The position numbers and the translations under genes are program-made. Below, one piece after another: positions 1 through 9,294 of a stretch of 64,000 nt of DNA. The notes under the pieces are model-generated. The model worked only from the letters and a program-made list of their open reading frames with translations, ran no database searches and was not told the DNA's origin. How positions within the stretch are numbered: the stretch's first letter is position 1; each line of letters starts with the position of its first letter. The DNA comes from Fagopyrum homotropicum (Eukaryota > Streptophyta > Magnoliopsida > Caryophyllales > Polygonaceae), in assembly GCA_033239125.1 (NCBI GenBank), contig BSWB01000001.1, positions 29,415,501 through 29,479,500 on the forward strand, in the 5' to 3' direction.

Positions 1-1254
1 CACTACTGGATCAAAACCTAGTCTATCGTCTCATAGATTAAGTGTAGGTTGAGTTACTCACTCACCTTCTGATGGTTGTAGGGGACTGTCTACGCTGACT
101 TGTTGGCTAGGGGAGGTGTGCTTCTTGCTGTTTGTGAGGGGAGGAACTGGTTGGTGTGAAGCCTAGCAACTCTCGACTACTGCAGACAAAGAAGACTCGT
201 TGTAGACAATGGATCGATGATAGGAGATAGTTAGAGAGGGTAGCACTTTTACCTTTTATGCTGGAACGTAGGTGTTGAGGGAGAGGCTTCCACGCTCGGC
301 TCGACGCTGCTCCACAGTGGCTCTCTTGCCTTCTGATTTGTAGGGGTTGATGCACTTGTTTTCGGTGTGCACGTGAGCAGATCCTACGCTGGATTGGTTC
401 CCGATAGACGGGTATCGCTGGCTGGTATGAGTCAGGGAACAAACAGGAGAGGAGTCAAGTGGTATTGGCGTGAAAGAGGGAGGAGATAGGGAGTAAGAGG
501 GACAATTGAGACTCGAGACTTACCTCTGAAGAAGCTGCATGGAGAACCAAACTCCCCGACGGTCTGTAACATGTGTAGAAGGCTCCAACTTAGGCGATGG
601 GGACTTGCTGTTGCGATGAAGGCTAGGTGTTAGATCTCGAGGCATAACGAGGACGATGGAGAAGGGATGAGATCTGAGAATGAATGTGCAAGTTGTACGT
701 GCGCTCATTCCGTTAGAAATGGCTCTCATTAGGAAAGCGTAATGGTGGGGATTGTGAAGATAGGAGCGAGGGTAGAGCGGATCTGGGGACGTGTTGCTGG
801 GAAGCAGAAGGAGAGGAGGCCCGTCTGTCCCTAGGCTGTGTGTCCTGGGCTGGAGCGAAGGATTCAGCAAGCAGCGAGGCGTATTTTGAGCTGCATGTCC
901 TGGGTTGGAGCGAAGCAACAATGCACCATCCTGGGCTGCACGTCTTGGGCTGGAGCGAAGGATTCAGGAAGCAGCAAGGCATCGTCCAGGGCTGTCAATT
1001 GTTGTCTGGGCCTTGTCACAAGGTTGTCGGGCTTCGTCATGGTCTCGTCTCAACTTTGTCATGGTCTCGTCAAAAGACGTCGTTATGACTTAGATTAGGG
1101 TTTGATACAATTCCTCATTTTATGTGACTAAAAGAGTACATAAAATGATAGAATGTGTTCTAGTACAACCCTAGGTAGAACTAGGAAAGGGCAACGGATC
1201 GAAAAACCGGTTTTGACCCAGTATTAAACGGAAATAAAATTTCCGGGTATTACA
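1..1254 (-). mobile_element. Partial gypsy (chromovirus-like) LTR, minus strand
   Basis: Read on the minus strand, the LTR begins at 1254 with TGTAATACCCGGAAATTTT. This is the same type of start as the LTRs at 5590 (TGTAGTAACCGG) and 57139 (TGTAATATCCG). About 110-140 bp in there is an imperfect hairpin (arms near 1115-1127 and 1136-1148) that the other two copies share. The far end lies outside the window, so it is unknown whether this is a solo LTR or part of a full element. The centre (about 100-1080) is comparatively GC-rich and gives several unremarkable overlapping reading frames, which I do not call genes. Confidence 0.7.
842..990 (-). repeat. Short tandem/dispersed repeats inside the LTR
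   Basis: A block whose plus strand reads CTGGAGCGAAGGATTCAG occurs near 849 and again near 950. A shorter relative, TGGAGCGAAGCAAC, lies near 906. Each is preceded by a variant of GTCCTGGGCTGG. The copies are about 50 bp apart and diverged. They sit in the GC-rich middle of the LTR, the position where the related solo LTR carries a 45-bp duplication. Confidence 0.6.
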
Positions 1255-1899
1255 ATATGATCAACCTGGTATTCGGCTCATATCCATCTCAATCAGACAT
1301 GAATGCCAATGCTTTGAAAAAGCTAAACAACAACTCAACAAAATCATACTCTAAAGATCTTGCTTCCTCATTTTCTCGGTCTCTCTAGCTTATTCTGGAA
1401 CTTGAGGTTAATAAGGATGTGCAATGTACGAAACCGCTATCCGTTTGGAATATGAATTACAATTTGTCTAATTCTAGGCCCAAGTTTTTGAACTCGACAA
1501 AGTCCGCAACAATGCTAAGCGATTGCTTCAATGGTATAATCACCCAAGACCAGTTTTGAGAGTGCCAAACTGATCAAAATTAAATCGGTTTAAAGAGTAC
1601 CAGGCTCACAACCATTTTCAATGGTATAATCACCTAAATCCTTTATAGATATGAATAATAATTTGGCTCACAGCCTACACAATCAAATATCATCAAATAT
1701 TACAGTGTATGAAGTATTGTTTTATTGCATCTGATTACTCGCTATCAGCTTCAATAGTATTACCACCGAAAAAAAATACTTACAAAATTATAAGGAGCAT
1801 CACTTCGGCTTCAATGGTATAATCACCAAAAAACAATCACTCCCGACAACATAAATGATCCCTCTATGAACCATCTTCTCCCTACAAATTATTTTTCTC
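1255..1899. other. Intergenic AT-rich stretch with a repeated 18-bp motif
   Basis: No coding region is supported. The motif TTCAATGGTATAATCACC occurs near 1527-1544, 1617-1634 and 1810-1827, with a diverged copy (TTCAATAGTATTACCACC) near 1750-1767. Spacing is irregular at 60-135 bp. The rest is AT-rich sequence with no recognised element. Confidence 0.5.
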
Positions 1900-2338
1900 T
1901 TATATATCAAGTTCTACACTTTTATTCATCTAGATAACCGTGTGTTGAAATCTTGTCTTTGAGGTTTGATGTAGTCGTTTGCTGGTGATTTCGTGCGTGT
2001 GTCGAGAAGGGGGCGTGCATTTGTGATTGACTCCTGACGGCTTTGTTGCAGTCCAATTCTGAGGTGTCCACAGTTTTTCTCCATGCTACCTCCATGTGTA
2101 CTTCCTTCGAAGATGAACGTTAATGCTCATTGCCTCCTGCTGGCTGGATCATCATGTTTTCCCTTGAAGAACTTTTGCTTTCGGATTTATTTTTTGATGT
2201 ATTTTTTGTTTTTCTTTTCTCCTATATTTGTGGTCCTCCATGACGGTTTGACTGTCTGCCGATTTTTTCGGTCTTTTGACCCGCTAGATGGCACGCCGTC
2301 TATTGGTTTCTAACTGCTTTCCATTTTCAAAAAAAAAT
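1900..2338 (+). mobile_element. Possible retroposon 3' end with short poly(A)
   Basis: A mixed-composition segment with T-rich stretches ends in a run of A at about 2329-2337. This layout resembles the 3' UTR of a 5'-truncated LINE or similar retroposed sequence. A 76-codon open frame at 2083-2313 falls inside it and has no recognisable domain. No target-site duplication was found, so the call is weak. Confidence 0.25.
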
Positions 2339-3017
2339 ATCTCTAATGGAAGATACATACTGAAAGAGGAGGGTAAATCTTCTAAACTCTGATGTAGAAC
2401 TCCAACGGTTGATTCAGTCAAACATAGTGGATGAACTTGACTTGATGCAAAATGCAACACCTATAATAAGTGGTGATGTGCTTCTCACATGGACGTCAAT
2501 CGACTTGATCAATGTGGTCGGTCAACTCGGCTCTAGTATTCTTTCTTGCCCTTGTTCATATCTCCAACTCTCAGTCGATTCAACCTTGAACTGAACTTCC
2601 TCGACCTTAGAAAGAACTTTTACTAGTAGTAGTCATTTTTTCAAAGATACTCCTTTTATGCTCCAAATGGGCTAGAATGCATGCAATTCCATAAAATCAT
2701 GAGTAAACCACAAAACAACAAAGTACAGGAAAATTACTATAAAATGATGCAAAACTACTCTAAATGCTTAAGAGATGGATAAATATGAAGGTGAAAACAC
2801 ACGTTAAAATGGATGGTAGTATACCTCAAGTAACATTCCGAGCTTTCTTTAGCAGGTGGTCCAGCTTGCGTCATCGCCACAACTACGGTGGAATCTCGGG
2901 TAACTTTGGGTTTGAGCGAGCCTACCTCGGGCTTGAAATGACGACATATAGAGATGGGCCCGTCTAGTATTTTGGTGGAAGGTGGTTATTGCCTCCAATG
3001 AACTAGAAGACGAGCTT
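2339..3017. other. Unassigned stretch, possibly 5' interior of a minus-strand LTR element
   Basis: This stretch lies directly downstream, on the minus strand, of the candidate primer-binding site at 3018-3035. It could therefore be the leader of a truncated LTR element. No gag-like domain was recognised. A 61-codon frame at 2409-2594 has no recognisable feature. Confidence 0.3.
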
Positions 3018-3035
3018 TTCCCACGGCCGGCGCCA
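3018..3035 (-). other. Candidate primer-binding site of a gypsy-type element
   Basis: On the minus strand the sequence reads TGGCGCCGGCCGTGGGAA. This is close to the TGGCGCCG... primer-binding sites common in plant Athila/Tat gypsy elements. It starts two bases after the putative LTR end (TTCA) at 3038. Confidence 0.5.
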
Positions 3036-3037
3036 AT

Positions 3038-3363
3038 TGAATGAACGGAATTTATCCAGACGCCCGGTGGTTGATGGACTGCATCTATGATGGCTTCTCC
3101 CTTAACCTTGTCCAATAAACAACGTTTAAACTAGGACTTGGATCCCCCAAGTCATCTCCAACACTCAGGTGAAAACCTTTAACGTACGTGACTTAACTAT
3201 CACATTGGTAACTTAAGGTTTTCTCGTACCCTATAATCGACTCCTTGGCCTTCATTTATAACGTGACAATTCATTTGGCAGGCTTTTAGTTACTTGATGG
3301 GCTTAGTAACCTTGAACCTACTTAGATTTTAGGTCACACTAACTAACGATCTTCGATCCAACA
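3038..3363 (-). mobile_element. Candidate 5' LTR (326 bp), minus strand
   Basis: The segment is bounded by TG...CA. Read on the minus strand it starts TGTTGGATCGAAG and ends CGTTCATTCA, and the primer-binding-site-like sequence follows after two bases. No second LTR copy was found in the window, so the element would be truncated or the call wrong. The boundaries rest only on the terminal dinucleotides and the neighbouring PBS. Confidence 0.4.
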
Positions 3364-4226
3364 TATTCTTTTCACTCTCATATAACAAAAAAAAAAAAAA
3401 AATTAGGATGAAAAGTTTGGCATAGATCTCGTGAGGGAATGAGAGACAAAGTGGCGTGAGAATGTGGTGGGAAAGGGAAACATGGTGCTAAATAGTAAAT
3501 AGGTATTCGAATTTTGGTGAGAGAAACAAGTCATGTGGGAGCCTTCAATTTTTGAGTTTGGATTCATTCTATTTGCCTTACAGAAAGGGTCATATGCAAC
3601 CACAATAACTAATGTCGGCCTTCAAATTTTGACTTTTCCTACCCAAATTGCCCTCATTCAATTTTAGGGGTGCATGTATGTTCCATTTCTTGGCGGTACA
3701 CCCTATCAAATCTTTGACCCTCTCAATTTCACTAATTCGATGGTCGATGATCGGGTGATGTTTCAGATATCTGTGCGATTTCAAGTGATAATAGCATTTC
3801 AAAAACATCAATTCGTGATATATATGAATATATTAGTGTCCGTTTGGTCGGAGCGGTAGAATGGAAAAGAAATGAAAATCGATAAGGAGAAAGAAAAGAA
3901 TTGGAAATGATGAGATTACTTTCATGTCTTAAAAAACTTTTAACCAAACATAATTTTTGATTGATTAGTGTTTCGAAAAAGTTGATAGAATTTAGCCTAC
4001 TAGGCTGTTTTTGGTTTTTGTTAAAGAAACTATACCCCATATTTTTTTATCACTTTCATTTAATAGTAGGTAAAATTAATTAACCCTTCTATTTAAAAAA
4101 GAATGTTTGTTATTTGTTATTTAAGTGTAAGTTTTAATTTTTAATTATCGAATTTGTTTTTTATTTTATTTTTTTTGTCTTTTTATTTTCTTTATTATGT
4201 TTTTTATTTTCTGGAGTAAATTTATC
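3364..4226. other. Intergenic AT-rich DNA
   Basis: There is a poly(A) run at about 3388-3402 and no supported gene. Near 3838 the phrase GTCCGTTTGGTCGG resembles the ends of some plant MITEs, but no matching inverted end was found. Short frames on both strands lack recognisable domains. Confidence 0.4.
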
Positions 4227-4522
4227 GTACCAGAAATTTCTCATACCAGAAATTTTATCATACCAGAAATTTTATCATACCAGAATTTTAATCATACCAA
4301 AAATTTTATTATACCAGAAATTTATCATACCAGAATTTTATCATACCAGAATTTTATCATACCAGAAATTTTTTCATACCAGAATTTTTATCATACCAGA
4401 ATTTTTATCATATCAGAAATTTTATTATACCGGAAATTTATCATACCATAAATTTTATCATACCAGAAATCTTATCATACCAAAATTTCTTTCATATCAA
4501 AATTTTTTTCATACTAGAATTT
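4227..4522 (+). repeat. 16-17 bp minisatellite, about 18 copies
   Basis: Tandem units of the form CATACCAGAAATTTTAT run uninterrupted through this block. I count 18 units of 16-17 bp with point differences. Diverged copies in the opposite orientation (TTTCTGGTATGA) follow near 4540-4565, with further isolated copies near 4575-4690. The array could fold back on itself. An 84-codon open frame through the array is a by-product of the repeat. Confidence 0.85.
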
Positions 4523-4699
4523 TTATTTTTATATAATTTTCTGGTATGAGTTTCTGGTATGAAATTTCATACCTAAAACTCATATCAGAATTTTTTGTTT
4601 TCTTTTTGTCCTTTATTATTTTTTATAATTTACATACTGGAATTTATATACAATAATTTCTCATACCAGAATTCAATAAAACTTTATGGTATGAGCTAA

Positions 4700-5160
4700 C
4701 CCCTACAATTTGTGTGGACCTTGATATTCCCTTTCACTATATAAGCCTGATGGTTTGTATTGGTGTCAGATATCCCCAAATCAAAATTTTTACATCCAAG
4801 GTATACGTGACTTGCAGTTTCATGATGTTCAATGTCAAAAAATGATATTGAACTATGCTTGAGTTCAGCGAAATCCAATAGCTTCCACCTGCAATTAATA
4901 GAAACCGAATCAGTAATCACAATCCACACCAAGATAGAAGTAATTCAATTCTTGATTAAACATACCAGTTTTGCTCAAAAACTTTTATAAACTTAATAGC
5001 AGCATTGTGCTTGGGAGTAGCAAGATCCATGTCAAAATTACGGCGATGGAAGGCGGATTGACGGAGACATAGATCAATAAAGCCAAGATGGGAATGAAAA
5101 GTATACTAAGAAGAAACATGAATCTTGCTCATACGTCCTCTTCTAGCCATAGGTTTTAAT
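4700..5160 (-). pseudogene. Exon-like fragment of an unidentified gene
   Basis: On the minus strand, a stretch encoding a peptide with MDLATPKHNAAIKFIK (about 5030 down to 4980) ends at a plausible donor GTATGT. After about 75 bp there is an acceptor-like TTAATTGCAG at about 4890. The downstream frame encodes WKLLDFAELKHSSIS and YLGCKNFDLGIS. The splice signals and the non-repetitive peptide suggest two exons of a host gene or a captured fragment. No start, stop or family was identified. A TE-derived origin is equally possible. Confidence 0.3.
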
Positions 5161-5402
5161 GGATAGAAAACCAATAAACAGAACTTGAATCTTCAATTAA
5201 TGGACAGAAAATGGAAATGAAAAGATGGGAATAAAGCCAAGACGGAGACCTAGATCAGTAAATCTAAAAAGTATACTAAGAAGAAACATGTAAAACAAAT
5301 GGAAATGAAAAGATGAAAAAAGACATCTTTAATTAATGGATAGAAAACCAATAAACAAAACCTGAATCTTGCTCATATGTCCTCTTCTAGCCATAGGTTT
5401 TA
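5090..5402. repeat. Imperfect direct duplication
   Basis: The blocks GTATACTAAGAAGAAACATG (near 5101 and 5270) and CCTCTTCTAGCCATAGGTTT (near 5138 and 5382) both occur twice, together with GGATAGAAAACCAATAAACA (near 5161 and 5338). Order is conserved but spacing differs. This looks like a local duplication of about 170-240 bp that was then rearranged. Confidence 0.6.
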
Positions 5403-5584
5403 GTTCTTGATACTTACGGAATCCAGAGGAGAAGATGGGTGCAGACAAAACGCGAGTAAAATGACGCATAACTTGAAGCCGAGAGAGCCTTCAAGCACCA
5501 TTCAATCCGAGCCAAATGATTTGAATATCTTTAATATCCGAATCGTGAGCGTTGAAACTGATCCGCGGGAGAGATCTCTCAACC
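5403..5584 (+). other. Left flank of the solo LTR, possibly exonic
   Basis: This moderately GC-rich stretch has an open frame from 5407 to 5610 that runs into the LTR. It shares a short phrase, ATCTC(T)CAA(A/C)CTC(T/C)TG, with host sequence at about 8278-8294 on the other side of the LTR. It may be a disrupted host locus, but no domain was recognised. Confidence 0.25.
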
Positions 5585-5693
5585 TCTTGTGTAGTAACCG
5601 GAAATTTTAAACTCCGTTTAATACTGAATTTAACCGAATTCCGATTCGCCAACCTTTAACCTTTAAATAAATATGAAACGAGATTTAATTTAT

Positions 5694-5728
5694 ATCATTT
5701 TATGTGACCTTAATTCACATAAAATGAT
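5694..5728. promoter_or_regulatory. Perfect 14-bp hairpin near the LTR start
   Basis: The arms ATCATTTTATGTGA (5694-5707) and TCACATAAAATGAT (5715-5728) are exact inverted complements separated by 7 bases. The same structure, less perfect, is found at the matching position of the LTRs at 1-1254 and 57139-59749. Conservation in three copies suggests a family feature, but its role is unknown. Confidence 0.7.
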
Positions 5729-6151
5729 AAATTATGTAACCGAAAATAATTCCGTACCTAAAAAAAATAAAATAAAATGATAACTTACATAATACAGTAA
5801 ATAATTCCGTAAGTAATTCCGAAATTAAGTTCCGTAATTTCTAACGATTCCGGGCAAATAACGAACCTTCATTCAGCCCATTTATTTTATTTGATGAGCA
5901 GGCCCAATTAGACCCGGCCCAATGACCTTGCAGCCAGCCCATAACTTTTAATCCTAACCTAATTACACATTTAACCTAATCTAAACCTAGATCTAATTTG
6001 TCTTCATCCGTTAAGTGTCACTACCGCTTCTCCCTTCTCCATCTGCAACCCACGCTTACACCTTCCTCCCGGAATCATCAAGAGGACGACCACAGCAGCA
6101 ACTCGCCGCACCGGAGCCGCCGCCCAGGGCCTTCCGTCGCCTCTGCCGACC

Positions 6152-6235
6152 ACGCAGCGCCGCCGTCTTCAGCAGCCTTCGTTCGGCCCAGCAGTGACGC
6201 AGCGCCGCCGTCTTCAGCAGCCTTCGTTCGGCCCA
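6152..6235 (+). repeat. 45-bp tandem duplication inside the solo LTR
   Basis: A 39-bp block that includes GCAGCGCCGCCGTCTTCAGC occurs at 6152-6190 and again at 6197-6235, a 45-bp period. It lies in the GC-rich leader-like part of the LTR. It keeps a local open frame without an ATG (about 5998-6447), which I do not call a gene. Confidence 0.85.
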
Positions 6236-8149
6236 ACGGTGAAGCTGCCACCGCCGGTCCCCTCCCGCTAGGTCAGCTCGCCGCCGCCGTCGTCACTGCT
6301 GTAGTAGGTGGGTCGGGTGTCTTCTTCCCTTCCTCTTTCCCTCTTCTTCCCTATCCTTCCCATCTTTCTGCGTGTGTTAATCAACTGGCATGCCTGGTCT
6401 CTCGGATCTTGCAGGGACTAGCCAAGGAGGGTGGTGCACGGTGGTGAGTGCAGTCGAGCCAGCGTACGAGTCCCGGTCCAGAACGAGTCTACTACGCCCA
6501 ACAGCCGTAAACACCGGACCATCGGCAACCGCCTTGAGTGAGTCCATTCTCGAGTCCATTCTCGGTGCACTGCGGAACATTCTTAAGATAAATGATAAAT
6601 GAGAAGTACTCAGTATTACACAAATACATATGTATAGGAGCGTGAAAGTATATAGAGATATTCAAATACGATTATATGTTATATTATAGTTTGAGAAGAG
6701 TGTAAGGTATATATATACATATATATGTATATATACACGGACATAGGAGTTGAAAGATGTAAATAAAAGAATAAGTAACAGTGATGTGTATAAAGAAAGG
6801 AATGTATAAGTACGTATGTATAGGATAGTGCAGAATATCCAAGTACCACACATATATATAGAGAGTGTATATATAAGTTGTATATAGGTATATACTTGTA
6901 AATAAATATATGGGTTTACGTATATAAGTGCGAGTTTGGGAGATATGAATTTATGTAGGATATGTGGGTACACGAGTAGTTATATAAATAAGTGAGTTGA
7001 GGAGAAAGGTTAAAGTATGTATGACGATATAATATATGTATTAGAGTAGATAGTAACCGGGAAGGAAGAGGAGTGTTGTCCTCTTTCGAGTTGATTCGAG
7101 ATTTGAACTTATAACCTATAAGTAACTATCCGAGAGACACAAATTATGGAAAACAAGTTCTAAAAGAAATTTGTAGGATTTAAGAATAAACCTTGAGAAC
7201 TTTCGACACTAAGGGTAAAATGGTCTTTTACCGTAAGAGAAATTTTTCCGTAATTCCTTCGCATGAGGTTGGACATCTGGATGTGATTTTGATCCACGTG
7301 CCTTGTATGACAGGCGTTTGAGTTGCTACGGTTGCAAACCGAGTTGAGATTTTGAGAATTGTGGTCTGATTCAAGTAAGTCCTTGTGACTTACTTAACTG
7401 GTTTCTGGATATTAGTTGGGTGATGATGGTTGTGTGTACAATGTGTGTTATAATAAATAACAACTTGTTAGGACGACCGTGGTTATTATGTTTTTAAGGC
7501 CCAAGTGTATGTATAACGGGCCGTGACATCACTGCCCAGCTCTGCCAGGAGACTGGGAGGTTCTCTATACCCAGACCATACAGGTACACGGTGAGATGCA
7601 TCGGATCCACTCTTGATGGGTACACGGGGGCGGAGGCGAGGTTTGGGAATCCCTCGTGTCACAAAATAAGTATCATTAGAGTAAATCACTTAAATGAAGA
7701 TAATAAATGGATTGTTTGAAAGCATGTTGAGTGTTTATTATTTTATGTGTGTGTGTGTGTGCTATTATTATTCTCCTAATGTTTAGATAACTAGCTAATG
7801 GTTGTTTTGTTGTGTTTTTAGTTTTACTGCAGGTTAGAACAGCAGCTGAGTGATCCGGAAGTAGTGGTCAGCCGGGTCTCCGTACTCTTTAGAGTGGGGG
7901 TTTGGGTTGTTGCTTTGTTGTCTTTCCCTTTGTTAAGACAGTTAGTCTTTTCCGTTGTTTAAGTACGATAGGCTGTTAGACTTTGTTGCATTCATCCTTT
8001 TACAAATACATTTTATGAATTTCGGTTTTTTTTATTTGTGTCTTGTTGCAAGATCCTAGTAATATTGTTGTCAAACTGAGGTCGGGACCCATTGTGAGGT
8101 CCTAACCAGTAATACTCCGAGTTTTGAGAATTCGGGGTGTTACATCCTG

Positions 8150-8440
8150 CTCGTCCTCCTTTGATGACCGATTTGAGGCTCCTGCTAGCGGAAACGGAGG
8201 CTAGATCTAGATCTCGGAGGTGGAGGCAAGATCTAGTTCTAGATCTCGGATGAACGACTCGAACCGCCAGAGTGATATCTCAAACTCCTGCTCGTCCTCC
8301 TTCAACTCCGGTGACGGAGGTATGTGTCTTTGGTTCGGATTTGAGGAGGCCAATGTGTGTGGGAAAGAAAATGTAAGGAGGAGATTTGAGGTGGGTGGCG
8401 TGAGGGAAAATAAATGTAAGTAGGAGAGTCTTTCTTTTAT
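8150..8440 (+). other. Possible host first exon beside the solo LTR
   Basis: From the ATG at about 8250 the frame encodes a Ser/Asn-rich peptide (MNDSNRQSDISNS, then SSSFNSGDGG). It reaches a donor-like GGAGGTATGTG at about 8317. The sequence is more GC-rich than its surroundings and is not repeated elsewhere in the window. No downstream exon was found and no family recognised, so it could equally be non-coding. Confidence 0.2.
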
Positions 8441-8651
8441 TGATTAGGGTTTCACAGTAAAAACTTAAAGAAGAGGTACACTTTCTAAATAAAAAAATAT
8501 AAAAGCCTGGTTACTAAATATAATTTTTAAAAAGGCTTAGCTACCTGGCCCCAAAAAGTTTAGAACCTTTTTTTCCTTCTAATTTCATCCAACAACTTCT
8601 TAACCATCCAAACTCTAAAGTCGAGCTACATCCTTAGCGCTTACACTCACC

Positions 8652-9286
8652 CAGGGGCGCCCGCCCCCCTCCAAAGAAATTTTTTTTTTTTTTTGTTAAA
8701 AAATCGTTTTAAAATGGGTTGTGCTTCTCTCGTTTATAAAAATTTTTTCTACGATTTATTTTTTTTAAAATATCATTATTCTTGTGTTATATTTAAATGT
8801 TTTTTCTGGATCTTTCGTCGAAGTGAACGAAACTTTATAAGTATTTTCCGTTTTAGACTCGGAGTGAAATAATTCACCAAAATGCACGAGATTTGTTGTT
8901 TGGATTAGAAGCGCGGTCTTAGACCACACTCTTATTTGTAAAAAGCGTTGTCGAGGACAACGTTTTAATATCTGAAATAAAGATAACAAAAACACAAATA
9001 GAGAGTGGTCCTAGACCGCGGCTATAGTGTAACGTTTTTGAAAAAAAAAACCTAAAGAGGCGCGGTAATAGACCGCGCCTATAGGACAACTCTTTTTTTT
9101 TTAAATATATAGGCGCGGTCCATGACCACGCTTTTTAAGTGTAATGTTTTTATATTTTTTTTTGTATTTTTGTTTATTGTAAGTAGATGAAATATTGACT
9201 TTGTTCTTATCGCAATTTTATTTTCATAGATATTTTTATCGAAAATAAAATTTCGCCCCCCTTTTAAAATCCTGCGGCAGCCACTG
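8652..9286. mobile_element. Non-autonomous hAT-type DNA transposon (635 bp)
   Basis: The left terminus reads CAGGGGCGCCCGCC and the right terminus, reverse-complemented, reads CAGTGGCTGCCGCAGG. This fits the CAG(G/T)GGC ends of plant hAT elements. The element is flanked by a perfect 8-bp duplication CACTCACC at 8644-8651 and 9287-9294, the hAT target-site length. There is no transposase frame. Inside, four copies of a palindromic motif built on GCGGTC/GACCGC occur between about 8915 and 9140. Confidence 0.85.
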
Positions 9287-9294
9287 CACTCACC

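Larger units (their letters stand above)
5590..8144 (+). mobile_element. Solo LTR of a chromovirus-like gypsy family (2,555 bp)
   Basis: It starts TGTAGTAACCGGAAATTTT and ends GGGGTGTTACA. It is flanked by TCTTG (5585-5589) and TCCTG (8145-8149), a 5-bp target duplication with one mismatch. Several blocks match the 5' LTR at 57139-59749 in the same order. These are the hairpin near the start, the phrase GGTAAAATGGTCTTTTA (about 7205), the block around CAAACCGAGT (about 7335), and GGTCGGGACCCATTGTGAGG just before the end. There is no primer-binding site or interior on either side, so the element was reduced by LTR-LTR recombination. Confidence 0.85.

Noticed and set aside
107..982. Several minus-strand open frames of 89-133 codons at the window start
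   Set aside because: They overlap in different frames, have no recognisable domain, and lie in the GC-rich repeat-bearing middle of an LTR.
4197..4451. 84-codon open frame with repeating IIPEI units
   Set aside because: It is a translation of the 16-17 bp minisatellite, with no independent evidence of coding.
5998..6447. 149-codon frame in the solo LTR
   Set aside because: It begins without ATG (TTG), is Pro/Ala-rich from a 45-bp duplication, and has no counterpart frame clearly conserved in the other LTR copies.
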